13,007 nucleotides of DNA from Flavobacteriia bacterium (lineage in GTDB: Bacteria; Bacteroidota; Bacteroidia; Flavobacteriales; Flavobacteriaceae). Of the stretch, positions 1 through 9,086 are shown in pieces; position 1 is the first letter of the stretch, and every line of letters starts with the position of its first letter. The notes under the pieces are model-generated. The model made no database searches, was not told the DNA's origin, and saw only the letters and a program-made list of their open reading frames with translations. Made by a program: the position numbers and the translations under genes. The DNA lies in contig QNYL01000315.1 in assembly GCA_003973375.1 (NCBI GenBank), positions 1-13,007 on the forward strand. Direction: 5' to 3'.

Positions 1-546
1 CAATTCTTCCAGTAGTTTTGCATCCTGTATTAATTTTTTGGCTTCTTCTTTTTCTTTTGCCCGTACGGTATAGGTGCCAAATTTATAGATGGATTGTGGG
101 GTAAGTCCTAAATGACCCATTACCGGAATTCCTGCAGAAAGAATCCGGGTAACCGATTCGCCAATCTCCCTTCCTCCTTCGAGTTTTACAGCATGGCCTC
201 CCGATTCTTTCATGATTCTGATAGCAGAATCCAGCGCACTTCTCGAATTTCCCTGATAGGTTCCGAAAGGCAGATCTACAACTACAAAACATCTTTCAAT
301 AGCCCGGATAACCGATGAGGCGTGATAGATCATCTGATCTAAGGTAATAGGTAAAGTGGTTTCATGACCGGCCATAACATTGGAAGCAGAATCTCCTACC
401 AGAATGATATCAATACCGGCATGATCAATGATCTTTGCCATGGTATAATCATAGGCGGTTAACATGGCTATTTTAATACCGTTTTCTTTCATTTCTACCA
501 AAGATTTGGTAGTTATTCTTTTATATTGTTTTTTGGCTGTTGACAT
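1..546 (-). CDS. panB: 3-methyl-2-oxobutanoate hydroxymethyltransferase (ketopantoate hydroxymethyltransferase), C-terminus cut by window edge
   Basis: PanB transfers a hydroxymethyl group from 5,10-methylenetetrahydrofolate to 2-oxoisovalerate, giving ketopantoate, the first committed step of pantothenate/CoA synthesis in the cytosol. The ATG at 544-546 opens a frame that stays open to base 1, giving 182 visible residues of about 270 expected. Family landmarks are clear: [20 protein letters not shown] at 49-68, DLPFGTYQ at 91-98, KLEGG at 121-125 and [10 protein letters not shown] at 143-152. By comparison with E. coli PanB, D52 and D91 are the metal ligands and E123 a substrate-site residue; the catalytic glutamate near 181 in E. 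coli lies beyond the edge. The start lies 31 bp after the cvpA-like stop on the same strand, so co-transcription is likely, although the functions are unrelated. The truncation is only the window boundary. Confidence 0.96.
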   Translation of the reverse strand, partial: MSTAKKQYKRITTKSLVEMKENGIKIAMLTAYDYTMAKIIDHAGIDIILVGDSASNVMAGHETTLPITLDQMIYHASSVIRAIERCFVVVDLPFGTYQGNSRSALDSAIRIMKESGGHAVKLEGGREIGESVTRILSAGIPVMGHLGLTPQSIYKFGTYTVRAKEKEEAKKLIQDAKLLEEL

Positions 547-577
547 GAAATTAAAATTTTAACAAAACTAATGATAA

Positions 578-1078
578 TTATTTATTGTGGTTTTTCTTAT
601 CTTTAATAAGATTAGGAAAAATAGTTACCGAAAAATTTTTAACAGGTTCATAAAGTATCGAATCTTCAACTTTGATCTTTTCTACAAAAGGCATAGAATC
701 ATTTAATTTACTGAAAACCAGAAGAACAATACTCAAGATCATCCCTACTTTCAATAATCCGAAAATACCTCCCAAAAATTTATTTAAAACACCCAGAGCA
801 ATATTCTCTGCAAGTTTTGTAATCAGTTTTCCCGCAAGGGAGATCAGGATTACTATGATTAAAAAGGTGCCTGCAAAAGAAACCAGTTGCAAAACAGAAG
901 GATCCCAATCGGAATATGTTTTGATATAATCGGAAAGAATATAAGAAAAGTAAACTGCTCCGTAAATTCCCAGCACTAAAGCTGCCAAAGAAGTTACTTC
1001 TACAATAAAACCTTTCAAAAACCCTCTGATGAATCCAAAAGAAAGAATCAAAGCCAAAATAATGTCAAGTGTATTCAT
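578..1078 (-). CDS. CvpA family inner-membrane protein
   Basis: This 166-residue protein has the size and layout of the CvpA family, named for the E. coli protein needed for colicin V production. The molecular function of the family is not well defined. Four hydrophobic segments are visible at about 4-22, 27-47, 62-83 and 103-124. They are followed by a polar tail ending in a basic stretch (KDKKNHNK). The N-terminal pattern MNTLDIILALILSFGFIRGF followed by a KGF turn, and the GGIFGLLKVG stretch before the last helix, are typical of the family. The ATG at 1076-1078 lies 9 bp after the stop of the helicase-nuclease gene, and the stop is 31 bp before panB, so it sits inside a three-gene minus-strand cluster. 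The family call is good; the physiological role is unknown. Confidence 0.85.
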   Translation of the reverse strand: MNTLDIILALILSFGFIRGFLKGFIVEVTSLAALVLGIYGAVYFSYILSDYIKTYSDWDPSVLQLVSFAGTFLIIVILISLAGKLITKLAENIALGVLNKFLGGIFGLLKVGMILSIVLLVFSKLNDSMPFVEKIKVEDSILYEPVKNFSVTIFPNLIKDKKNHNK

Positions 1079-1087
1079 ATAATAATT

Positions 1088-4000
1088 TTAAACGTTTACA
1101 ATACTAATATCTTTATCGATATAAATCAATATTTTTTTATTTATTTTAAAATTCATTTTTTGTAGTACTTCAGCATATTTTTCCAGCTGATCATAATGCC
1201 TTTTTTCCGGAGAACCCGTTTTATAATCGATGATGACCACCTGTTTATCTTCTAAAAAATTCAACCTGTCCGGAATCAGGATCTTCTTTTGTTCATCAAG
1301 GATCTCTCTTTCGGTAAAAACCTTATTCCCTTTACGGAAATACATTTCAAGATCAGGATGCTCAAGTAATTTTTGCAATCGTTCTTTAATTACAACAGCC
1401 TCATCATAAGTGATAACGCCATTGTTTACAAATCTTTCTACTAAAATATCAAGATCTTCTTTAACAATTACATTTTCCATGATCTTGTGGATCACATTAC
1501 CGAAATCGACGGCTTTTTTTCTTTCAGGATCCCATAAAAGTTCTGAGGTGGCGGCAATGGTAATATGATGGTCTTGCCACGGACTGCTGATCAGATCTTC
1601 CATAAGCAAAGGTTCCTTAACCTCCTCTTTTTTTTCTTTTCTTACAAAGGTCTTGTCTCCAAATTCATAGATCTCTTTATCTTTCTGCCAGAGCCCCAGC
1701 TCCAATAGATAATTCTTTAAAAATTCCCCACTGTTTTTAATACTCTTATCCGAACCTTTTTCAGCGATGATATACAATTGTTCAACAGCCCGGGTAAAAG
1801 CTACATAAAGTTTGTTCAGATTGTCGAGCTCAATATTTTCCAGATTTCTCTGAAAGATCTCTTGCCCTTGTGTTCCGGTATATTTTATTGATGAGGTTGC
1901 CGGAATATAAAATTGTTCAAAACCGTGATTCTCTTCAAAATTACTCAGATCATACCATGATCTGGCATCATTTTTAACATCGTATAACTTAATTTCATAA
2001 GGAAAAATCACTACCCTGTATTCAAGCCCTTTGGCTTTATGGATTGTAGAGATTTTAACCGACTCTTTATTATTGGAAGAGGCAATACTCAGTTTATTTT
2101 TTTTAAGTTCCCAGTACTCTAAAAACTCTTGAATACTTTGTGAATGATGTTGTGTAAAACTTAAGATCTCCTCCAGAAAGAATAACAAATAAGCATCGGC
2201 GGTTTCGTTCAGCCTGAATCCCCTGATGATCTGTTCAATATTTTCATACAAAGGTGTAAAAACAAAAATATCCGGATTGAAATCTACCTGATATTTCTCC
2301 AGTTCTTTAAACGTTGAGGCCGGATCCTTATCTATATATTCTGCTATAAAACTGTGTTTATCAGTATCAATTTTCAGATGTTCATGTAAAAAGTACAGAA
2401 AATTGAATTTTGAATTCTTATCATCAGGTAAAGCTATGTATTGCAACAAATTGATAATAAAATCAACCTTGGGATTACTTTTTAAAAGCAAAGTTTCAGA
2501 ACTTTCAATGGCAATTCCTTTAAGACTGAGGTAATTTGCAATTTCTATTCCCTGATCGTGTTTACTTACCAAAATAGCAATTTCATTACGATTGATCTCA
2601 CCTTCCAGCGAAAGGATGATCTGATATACTTCTTCAGGAATGATCTCAGCTCTTTTCTCATTGTTTAATTTTTCCTCGGCAATAAAATCTATCTGAACAT
2701 ACCCACCTTTTTTAGAAGTGATTTTTTGATCGTTTCCGGATCTATAAAGAATTTTATGTGATTCTTTGATCAGAAATTTTGAAACGCTGGTAAAAAAAGA
2801 ATTGTTAAAACCAATGACCTCAGAAAAACTCCTGTAATTCGTATCGAGATTCTTTACTTCCTTCGGAATATAAAAAGGATTGAAATTCTCACGGGTACAG
2901 GAAGATTCTATTACCTCTTCTGATGACAAACAAATAAACTGCTCCGGCTTGCCCCCACGCCACCGGTAAATAGATTGCTTGGCATCTCCAACCAGCAACA
3001 AACCCGCCTGTTCTTGTGACAATGCATTCGAAATTAACGGGATAAGATTATTCCACTGCAATACAGAAGTGTCCTGCATTTCATCGATATAATAGTACTT
3101 AAACTTCTCTCCGATTCGTTCGTAGATAAAAGCTGCCGGCTGATCAATAAGATAATTGTTGATGATCCGGTTAAATTCAGCATGAAATTTGATATTGTTC
3201 TCTTCTTTGATCGAGGTGAGAGATTTATTCAGCTCGCTTAAAACAGCAAGAGGAGTGATACTTTTCAAAACCGACAGGATCAACTGGTACTTTTCAAAAA
3301 GAGCCTCAGATCTTTCGTATAGAAGAATCAATTCCGGTAAGATCTCATTGATTTCCTGTTTGATCTTTTCGGGTTTTGAAACAGCAACTAAAGTCTGTTC
3401 TTCAACTCTTTTCTTTAATGTATTCTGATCAAAGAATTTGGCTTTTTTCAGATCATAGGCCAGATTTTTAAAATGGTTCGGGAACATCGATCTGAAAAAA
3501 CTATTGTATTCAACCCCTTTATTATCAATTATTTCAAGTGCTTCCTCCCCAATTAACCGAAACTCTTCTTCAATTGATTTCTTTCTTTGATACAAGTCTT
3601 TTCTAAAACTGATAAATTCCGGTATCGATTTAGATTGTAATTTTTGTAATTGAACAGCATCCTCTTCGTTAAGCAGGATCTTTGAAATTTTGATCAGATC
3701 ACGGGTAATATCCCAGCCCTTATCATCATCAATCTGCATCAATGCATATTCGGTAAGCAATTTTGTGATCTGTTTATCGGTTCCTACTTTTGAAATCACT
3801 TGTCTGACCGCCTCCTGCAACCAGGGATCGGTATCCATTTCCACTTCAAAGTTAACCGATAAACCCAGATCAATGGCAAAGGCCCTGATCAATTTATGCG
3901 TAAACGTATCGATGGTATAAATATTAAACGCCGAATAATTCTGCAACAAAATATTCAGGATCTGTTTTGCTTTTTCCCTGATGATTTTTTTATCTATTCC

Positions 4001-4246
4001 TGTTTCATTTACCAATAGATCATGCATGTCATCTTCTATCCCTAAAGAGATTCGGGTAAGGTTTTCAACCACCCGCTCTTTCATCTCTGCAGCAGCCATA
4101 TTGGTAAAAGTTACAGCCAGAATATTTTGAAACTGGTAGCTGGTATCTGCCAGAAAAAGAATCTTAAGATATTCCTTTACCAGCGTAAAGGTTTTTCCGC
4201 TTCCGGCAGAAGCATTATATACCTGAAAAGAAGTTTGGTTTAGCAC
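1088..4246 (-). CDS. AddA/RecB-like UvrD-family helicase with C-terminal PD-(D/E)XK nuclease
   Basis: This 1052-residue protein is a superfamily 1A ATP-dependent DNA helicase joined to a nuclease, the architecture of AddA and RecB, which resect double-strand breaks for RecA-dependent repair. Helicase motifs in order: Walker A ASAGSGKT at 12-19, motif Ia AVTFTNMAAAEM at 44-55, Walker B DEMQD at 388-392, motif III GDAKQSIYRWR at 420-430, motif IV around NYRS 470-473, motif V ISTIHKAKGLEY at 732-743 and motif VI VAFTRA at 815-820. The nuclease retains H920 (in FGNVIH), D993 (IPDRL), D1007 and K1009 (IDYKTG), so it should be active. The start is GTG at 4244-4246. No in-frame ATG or TTG lies between it and the upstream stop near 4298-4300, and the distance to Walker A fits the family. 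No AddB-like partner gene is adjacent. It is the first gene of the cluster leading to the cvpA-like gene and panB. Confidence 0.92.
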   Translation of the reverse strand: MLNQTSFQVYNASAGSGKTFTLVKEYLKILFLADTSYQFQNILAVTFTNMAAAEMKERVVENLTRISLGIEDDMHDLLVNETGIDKKIIREKAKQILNILLQNYSAFNIYTIDTFTHKLIRAFAIDLGLSVNFEVEMDTDPWLQEAVRQVISKVGTDKQITKLLTEYALMQIDDDKGWDITRDLIKISKILLNEEDAVQLQKLQSKSIPEFISFRKDLYQRKKSIEEEFRLIGEEALEIIDNKGVEYNSFFRSMFPNHFKNLAYDLKKAKFFDQNTLKKRVEEQTLVAVSKPEKIKQEINEILPELILLYERSEALFEKYQLILSVLKSITPLAVLSELNKSLTSIKEENNIKFHAEFNRIINNYLIDQPAAFIYERIGEKFKYYYIDEMQDTSVLQWNNLIPLISNALSQEQAGLLLVGDAKQSIYRWRGGKPEQFICLSSEEVIESSCTRENFNPFYIPKEVKNLDTNYRSFSEVIGFNNSFFTSVSKFLIKESHKILYRSGNDQKITSKKGGYVQIDFIAEEKLNNEKRAEIIPEEVYQIILSLEGEINRNEIAILVSKHDQGIEIANYLSLKGIAIESSETLLLKSNPKVDFIINLLQYIALPDDKNSKFNFLYFLHEHLKIDTDKHSFIAEYIDKDPASTFKELEKYQVDFNPDIFVFTPLYENIEQIIRGFRLNETADAYLLFFLEEILSFTQHHSQSIQEFLEYWELKKNKLSIASSNNKESVKISTIHKAKGLEYRVVIFPYEIKLYDVKNDARSWYDLSNFEENHGFEQFYIPATSSIKYTGTQGQEIFQRNLENIELDNLNKLYVAFTRAVEQLYIIAEKGSDKSIKNSGEFLKNYLLELGLWQKDKEIYEFGDKTFVRKEKKEEVKEPLLMEDLISSPWQDHHITIAATSELLWDPERKKAVDFGNVIHKIMENVIVKEDLDILVERFVNNGVITYDEAVVIKERLQKLLEHPDLEMYFRKGNKVFTEREILDEQKKILIPDRLNFLEDKQVVIIDYKTGSPEKRHYDQLEKYAEVLQKMNFKINKKILIYIDKDISIVNV

Positions 4247-4506
4247 AGATTTTATTTTGTATAAAATTAGTGTTTTTGTTTGAAAAGATATTGAGGTTTA
4301 TAATGATATTCAAAAGATTATAAATTTAAATCGCTGTAATACTGTTTTACAATATGAAATAAGGGGTAACATACTTTATATAAACCTGTATTTTGATGTT
4401 AAAAATACTTAAAAAAAAATTACTACAGTTTAACTTTTTTTACTATATTTATAACTATATAGTTTACTGAACTTTAAAATATTATTCACTAAAAAATCAA
4501 TTGATC

Positions 4507-5190
4507 ATGAAAAAACTTATGGCGGAATTTATCGGAACCTTATGGTTGGTATTAGGCGGGTGTGGAAGTGCTGTTTTAGCAGCTGCTTTTCCTGATTTAG
4601 GCATCGGATTTGTGGGCGTTGCTATTGCTTTTGGATTAACCGTACTAACAATGGTCTATGCTGTAGGCCATATTTCCGGAGCGCATTTCAATCCGGCTGT
4701 GTCTGTAGGCTTATGGGTTGGAGGTCGTTTTGACAAAAAAGATTTATTTCCCTATATCATCGCTCAGGTACTGGGTGGTATTGCCGGGGCAGGAATTTTA
4801 TACGTTATCGCTACCGGAAAAGCAGGATTTGAGGTAGGAGGCTTTGCTTCCAATGGTTATGGCGAACATTCCCCCGGAGGATACAGCTTACTGGCCGGAC
4901 TGGTTACAGAGATTGTTATGACTTTTATGTTTCTGATTATTATTTTGGGCGCCACACATTCAAAGGCTCCAAAAGGATTTGCAGGGATTGCTATCGGCCT
5001 GGGCTTAACCCTTATACATTTAATCAGTATTCCGGTTACCAATACCTCCGTAAATCCGGCAAGAAGCACAAGCCAGGCAATTTTTGCAGGAGGCTGGGCG
5101 ATCGATCAACTGTGGATGTTTTGGGTAGCACCGATTATCGGAGCAATCCTCGCCGGAATCGTTTATAAAATAATGTCGCCAGAGGAATAA
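4507..5190 (+). CDS. aqpZ: Aquaporin Z-type water channel
   Basis: This is a 227-residue inner-membrane water channel of the MIP family, close to the usual AqpZ length (about 230). Both pore loops carry intact NPA boxes, at 62-64 ([10 protein letters not shown]) and 183-185 (NTSVNPARS). The aromatic/arginine filter positions match orthodox E. coli AqpZ: F42, H171, T180 and R186. This argues for water rather than glycerol transport. I prefer the ATG at 4507. An in-frame TTG two codons upstream at 4501 is possible, but [11 protein letters not shown] is the usual AqpZ beginning. The gene is transcribed alone, divergent from the helicase across an AT-rich spacer and convergent with the feoB permease gene, whose stop lies only 13 bp away. 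A weak -7-like box TATATTTA lies at 4444-4451, without a convincing -33 element. Confidence 0.96.
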   Translation: MKKLMAEFIGTLWLVLGGCGSAVLAAAFPDLGIGFVGVAIAFGLTVLTMVYAVGHISGAHFNPAVSVGLWVGGRFDKKDLFPYIIAQVLGGIAGAGILYVIATGKAGFEVGGFASNGYGEHSPGGYSLLAGLVTEIVMTFMFLIIILGATHSKAPKGFAGIAIGLGLTLIHLISIPVTNTSVNPARSTSQAIFAGGWAIDQLWMFWVAPIIGAILAGIVYKIMSPEE

Positions 5191-5203
5191 AGGATCCAGA
5201 CAT

Positions 5204-6625
5204 TTATCCTGTAAAGATTCTCCAGATCTGAGCTACCAAAAAGGTTACAACAAAACCTAAGATCAAGGGTAACAAAGTAGCAATGCTCGTCCATTTTACA
5301 CTTTTTGTTTCTTTATAAATTGTGTAAATGGTCGTACTGCACGGATTATGTAACAAACTGAATAACATTAAATTAACAGCAGTAAGCAAGGTCCAGCCGC
5401 CGGCTCTGAGAATCTCTACGGTTTCATTGGCCGAATCAAGTTCAAACATTACTCCGGCTCCTTCTCCTGCAGCCACACCGGTTATCATTACCGTAAGCAT
5501 CAATATGGTAGGAATAACAATTTCATTAGCCGGAATGGCAACAATATAAGCCAGCAGAATTACTCCGTTCAGGCCGATTAAAAATCCCAATGGATTGAAC
5601 ATTTCAGTCAGCCAGCCTGCGATACTTTGTCCTCCCACATCAATATTTGAGATCAGCCAGATCGCAGCTCCTGCCGGTGCTGCAAAAATAACTGCACGCC
5701 AAAGTACGATCAAAGTACGGTCGACAATTGAGGTATAGATGGTTTTCCAGAATCTGGGCGGACGATAAGGCGGCAATTCAAGATTAAAAGTAGAAACCTC
5801 TCCTTTTAGAACGGTTTTTGACAATAGCCATGAACTAAAAAACATAAAAGCAATGCCCAGAACAGCAATACCAATTACCGCAGAAACAGCTACAACCCCC
5901 GAAAGATACTGAGGGACTACCGCTCCTAAAAAAATAGTGGCGATCAGAATCTGCGTAGGCCATCTGCCGTTACACAAAGAAAAATTGTTGGTAATGATCG
6001 CGATTAGTCTTTCTCTCGGACTGTCGATGATTCTTGTAGCCACTACTCCGGCAGCATTACATCCAAACCCCATACTCATAGTGAGTGCCTGTTTGCCGTG
6101 AGCCCCTGATTTTTTAAAAAGATAATCCAGATTAAAAGCCACTCTGGGTAGGTATCCAAAGTCTTCCAGCAAAGTAAACAACGGAAAGAAAATAGCCATC
6201 GGTGGCAGCATTACCGCAATTACCCAGGCCACAGCCATATAAACCCCATCGATTAGAAAACCACTCAGCCACCAGGGCATATTGATCTGAACTGCCATAT
6301 CCTTTAAAAAGGGACGGATCGTATTCAGAAACAGATCCGATAACAAAGAGGAAGGATAATTGGCACCGACAATTGTGATCCAAAGCACAATAGCCAGAAT
6401 AAAGAACATGATGGGGAAACCCCAGGTTTTACTGGTAACGATACGGTCAATTCTTGTATCGAGTCTCGATCTGCCTCCGGAATTTTCAGATCGTGTTACA
6501 TTACTGACAATCTCCGAGGCATCGGCATAAATCCCTTCGGTAAGTTTATCGTGAAAATCATCACCGATCTTCCATCGCAGATCTTCAGCCAGATCTAATA
6601 TTTTATCTATAGGTTCTTTTTCCAT
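5204..6625 (-). CDS. feoB: FeoB permease half (ferrous iron transporter membrane domain, split FeoB)
   Basis: This 473-residue polytopic protein corresponds to the membrane part of FeoB, the pore for Fe(II) uptake, without the GTPase. Gate/nucleoside-recognition signatures are visible: [18 protein letters not shown] at 147-164, [23 protein letters not shown] at about 185-207 and PANEIVIPT near 365-373. Cysteines C189 (GFGCN), C218 and C429 (HNPCST) sit in or near membrane segments where FeoB proteins often carry conserved cysteines. The first 60 residues are soluble and charged and hold no G motifs. The ATG at 6623-6625 lies 3 bp after the stop of the GTPase gene, so the two halves are almost certainly co-translated parts of one transporter. 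It is the last gene of the operon. I see no decayed linker between the halves, so I read this as a natural split rather than a recent frameshift. Confidence 0.93.
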   Translation of the reverse strand: MEKEPIDKILDLAEDLRWKIGDDFHDKLTEGIYADASEIVSNVTRSENSGGRSRLDTRIDRIVTSKTWGFPIMFFILAIVLWITIVGANYPSSLLSDLFLNTIRPFLKDMAVQINMPWWLSGFLIDGVYMAVAWVIAVMLPPMAIFFPLFTLLEDFGYLPRVAFNLDYLFKKSGAHGKQALTMSMGFGCNAAGVVATRIIDSPRERLIAIITNNFSLCNGRWPTQILIATIFLGAVVPQYLSGVVAVSAVIGIAVLGIAFMFFSSWLLSKTVLKGEVSTFNLELPPYRPPRFWKTIYTSIVDRTLIVLWRAVIFAAPAGAAIWLISNIDVGGQSIAGWLTEMFNPLGFLIGLNGVILLAYIVAIPANEIVIPTILMLTVMITGVAAGEGAGVMFELDSANETVEILRAGGWTLLTAVNLMLFSLLHNPCSTTIYTIYKETKSVKWTSIATLLPLILGFVVTFLVAQIWRIFTG

Positions 6626-6628
6626 ATT

Positions 6629-7393
6629 TTACACCAGCTCTCTTTTTTTTAATGCGTTGATAATGGTTTTATCCCCTTCCAGCAACCGGAAAGCGATCCA
6701 CCTGCTGTTGGGCAAACCCGGAAATTGCTTACGTAACTCAGAAGAAAGTTTTTTTACAGCATTCTTTATTTTCTCAGGCATATTTTTAATGCGATGCGGT
6801 TTACAAACAATTTCTCCTGAAGCCACCTCTGAAATGGTTTTTGTAAGTTCGGGGATACCTTTACGGAATCTTGCCGAAGTAGGAACCACGGGAATTCCCA
6901 GATCTCTGGCCAGTGCTCTTTCATCGATCTCGATCTTGTTTCGTTTGGCCTCATCCACTAAATTTAAACATAAAACCGCCTTATTGGTTATTTCAAGGAT
7001 CTGCAGGACAAGATTCAGATTTCTTTCCAGCCGGCTGGCATCTACCACGATTACCGTAACATCCGGTTTGCCGAAAAGTATAAAATTACGCGCAACTTCC
7101 TCATCCTCAGATGTTGATAATAAGGAATACGTGCCCGGAAGATCTACGAGCTTATACTTTTTCTTATCGTAGATAAAAGCCCCTTCTGCCCTGGTTACCG
7201 TTTTCCCCGGCCAGTTGCCTGTATGTTGCCTCAATCCGGTAAGGGTATTAAATACCGTACTTTTTCCCGTATTCGGATTTCCTGCCAGGGCCACTACATA
7301 ATCAGCATCACCGGTATCTACTCCCAGCCTTTTCACGTCATCGGGAATATACTGTGGACAGCCCTCGCATCCTGTATTGGTATTTTTACTCAT
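6629..7393 (-). CDS. FeoB GTPase half (stand-alone G domain of split FeoB)
   Basis: This 254-residue soluble protein is the regulatory GTPase of ferrous iron transport. G motifs are intact: G1 GNPNTGKS at 38-45, the G2 region NWPGKTVT with T66, G3 DLPG at 84-87, G4 NLVD at 144-147 and a G5-like PTSA at 171-174. A helical stretch at about 200-254 matches the position of the guanine-dissociation-inhibitor region of FeoB. It ends where the membrane domain would normally begin, and that domain is encoded by the next gene 3 bp downstream. Its ATG overlaps the stop of the upstream fusion gene by 4 bp (7390-7393), so translational coupling is likely. The N-terminal tail carries a C9-x-x-C12 pair (GCEGCP) ahead of the G domain, a possible metal or redox site that I cannot assign. 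Identity is firm; the role of the cysteines is inference. Confidence 0.93.
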   Translation of the reverse strand: MSKNTNTGCEGCPQYIPDDVKRLGVDTGDADYVVALAGNPNTGKSTVFNTLTGLRQHTGNWPGKTVTRAEGAFIYDKKKYKLVDLPGTYSLLSTSEDEEVARNFILFGKPDVTVIVVDASRLERNLNLVLQILEITNKAVLCLNLVDEAKRNKIEIDERALARDLGIPVVPTSARFRKGIPELTKTISEVASGEIVCKPHRIKNMPEKIKNAVKKLSSELRKQFPGLPNSRWIAFRLLEGDKTIINALKKRELV

Positions 7394-8418
7394 ACTTTTT
7401 CTTTTTTTACAAGGATCTTTGATGCCTGGTCTTCTCTTAAAGCAATGGAAGTTCCTTTGACCAGATAAGCCTTTGTATTTCCCATCGGACTCTTAAGATC
7501 AACTTTGATCGGTGTTCCCTTTACAAAGCCCAGATCGAGTAACCGCCTTCTGCTTTCTCCCCGCATTTCTTTGGAAATAGAAACCACTCTGGCTCTTTCC
7601 TTTTCCTTTAACCGGGACAAGCGGAAATATCCGGGATCTTTAAAATCTTCATCTTTTATCACCGAAACTGTAATGTTCTCTGCTACGGCAGGAGATAAAG
7701 TAAAATATTCTCCTTCAGAATAGAAAACGATCCGGTTTTTATCATTTTCCTCAACTTTGATCAAAGAATCAATGGTGATATTTCTTTTGAGAATTTGCTC
7801 ATAAATATGATAAGGTTCATCCTCCAGGTGAATGATCCTGCCTTTTGTGCCTTTCGACAACCGTGATAAGGGAATTCCCTTAAATTCAGCTGTTTTCCCT
7901 TTCGGTGAAGGGATCGGATCTCCATGTGGATCATAGATCGGATTCCCCAGTTTTTCAGCCAGTTTTTCTGTTTCTTCCTTACTTAAAAGATGTTCCATCT
8001 TCTCAGCCTGCTTATGCCATTCTCTTTGATCATAGCCCGTTCTCTCTGCCAGATATTTTTCCCACAAACGGTGTGTTCTGATAATACTTAAGGCATACTC
8101 TTTCCCGCTTTTGGTCAGGATCAGCCTGTCCCTTTCTATATGCAACAGATCTTTTGCAGCCATTCTGCTCAAGATATAAACCAGTTTACCTTCGTTTACT
8201 TTTAGTGCATCTCTTAGAATGTGTATATCAGCTGTTTTACCTGAATCCTCCAAATGATACATTTGTTTTAAAATATCTTCGGTAAGGGTCTTGCCGCCGC
8301 TTTTTGAAGTCTTTTTCCATTTCCAAAGCCATCCTTTCTCCGGCCTGAAGATCAAAAACAGAAGAAACGAAACGATTCCGAAGATCGCTAAAGCTGTTAC
8401 AGGATTATAGTTCATCAT
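7390..8418 (-). CDS. Membrane-anchored DtxR-like regulator fused to a C-terminal FeoA domain
   Basis: This 342-residue protein has four visible parts. A single hydrophobic helix (about 8-24) is followed by a basic stretch ([12 protein letters not shown]), predicting an N-out, C-in anchor. A winged-helix region (about 45-110) comes next. Then comes a DtxR metal-binding/dimerisation domain (about 111-172) with H116, E120, H135, E139, E142 and H143, ending in the family signature YDPHGDPIP at 162-170. The C-terminal half holds two small beta-barrel-type regions: a diverged SH3/FeoA-like one (about 180-255) and a clear FeoA domain (about 267-337, [12 protein letters not shown]). FeoA normally is a separate small protein that assists FeoB. 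Here no separate feoA is seen and the domain is fused to a metal sensor. The gene overlaps the upstream regulator by 14 bp and the GTPase gene by 4 bp. The start could be either of two consecutive ATGs (8416-8418 or 8413-8415). The recognition helix ([11 protein letters not shown]) is poorly conserved, so DNA binding is uncertain. Confidence 0.85.
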   Translation of the reverse strand: MMNYNPVTALAIFGIVSFLLFLIFRPEKGWLWKWKKTSKSGGKTLTEDILKQMYHLEDSGKTADIHILRDALKVNEGKLVYILSRMAAKDLLHIERDRLILTKSGKEYALSIIRTHRLWEKYLAERTGYDQREWHKQAEKMEHLLSKEETEKLAEKLGNPIYDPHGDPIPSPKGKTAEFKGIPLSRLSKGTKGRIIHLEDEPYHIYEQILKRNITIDSLIKVEENDKNRIVFYSEGEYFTLSPAVAENITVSVIKDEDFKDPGYFRLSRLKEKERARVVSISKEMRGESRRRLLDLGFVKGTPIKVDLKSPMGNTKAYLVKGTSIALREDQASKILVKKEKV

Positions 8419-9073
8419 TCATTCTTTTGATTAACAGGTTTTTTGCTACCTGCTCACTGATATAAAAGGTTTCCCAGTTTGTTTTAATCAAAACCGACTG
8501 ATCAAATTTTTCTATATCCACTACTTCAATCTGGTCATCGATAACCATATTCTTTCTGTCGAGATATTTTAAAAATACATTCGAAGAATCCTTTAATCCC
8601 TTCAAAATTCCTCTTTCTCCAATTTCCATATTTTTAAGAGAAATAAGTTCCTCCCCGGCAAAATTTCCATCCTTATCAGGAATAGGATCCCCATGTGGGT
8701 CATATTTAGGAAGACCGAGAAAATAATCGAGTTTATCTATGAGTGAATCTGATTTAACATGCTCCAGTTGCTCGGCAATTTCATGTACCTCATCCCATTT
8801 ATAGTGAAGCTTATCCACCAGAAAAAATTCCCAGAGCCGGTGCTTTCTTAAAACCTTTAAAGCAATACTTCTTCCTGTTTCAGTAAGTTTTACCCCCTGA
8901 TAAGGTTTATAGCTCAACAAGTCTTTTGCCGATAATTTTTTGATCATATCAGTAACAGAGGAGGCTTTGGTAGATAATTTTTCTGCTATCAGATTAGTAT
9001 TTACAGGCGCTTCCTCAGCCTTTTGCAAAGTAAAGATTACCTTTAAATAATTCTCTTCTGACTGTGAATACAT
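8405..9073 (-). CDS. DtxR/MntR-family metal-dependent transcriptional regulator
   Basis: This 222-residue protein has the full DtxR layout. A winged helix spans about 1-72, with a canonical recognition helix KASSVTDMIKKLSAKDLL (37-53). The dimerisation/metal domain spans about 73-135. A C-terminal SH3/FeoA-like domain spans about 143-217. Putative ligands are H78, E82 and H97 for one site and E101, E104 and H105 for the other. The position of DtxR Met10 / MntR Asp8 is N8. Glutamate at the DtxR Cys102 position is MntR-like, so Mn(II) as well as Fe(II) is possible from sequence alone. It heads the feo operon and overlaps the membrane-anchored paralogue by 14 bp. A candidate operator, TTTAG-N6-CTAAA, lies just upstream at 9103-9118, suggesting repression of its own operon when metal is plentiful. 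Family call strong; metal specificity open. Confidence 0.92.
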   Translation of the reverse strand: MYSQSEENYLKVIFTLQKAEEAPVNTNLIAEKLSTKASSVTDMIKKLSAKDLLSYKPYQGVKLTETGRSIALKVLRKHRLWEFFLVDKLHYKWDEVHEIAEQLEHVKSDSLIDKLDYFLGLPKYDPHGDPIPDKDGNFAGEELISLKNMEIGERGILKGLKDSSNVFLKYLDRKNMVIDDQIEVVDIEKFDQSVLIKTNWETFYISEQVAKNLLIKRMNDEL

Positions 9074-9086
9074 TTTATATTTTTTG

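Noticed and set aside
4444..4451. TATATTTA as a promoter -7 box for aqpZ.
   Set aside because: No matching -33 element at 17-23 bp and the surrounding DNA is nearly pure A/T, so it was mentioned in the gene entry but not annotated.
5191..5210. Possible shared terminator between aqpZ and the feoB permease (AGGAT at 5191-5195 with ATCCT at 5206-5210).
   Set aside because: Stem of only 5 bp with a 10-nt loop and no T-run on either strand; it also overlaps the permease stop codon. Too weak to annotate.
6657..7172. Open frame of 171 codons on the plus strand opposite the FeoB GTPase gene.
   Set aside because: Antisense shadow; the minus frame has intact G motifs and operon overlaps, and the plus frame shows no recognisable domain.
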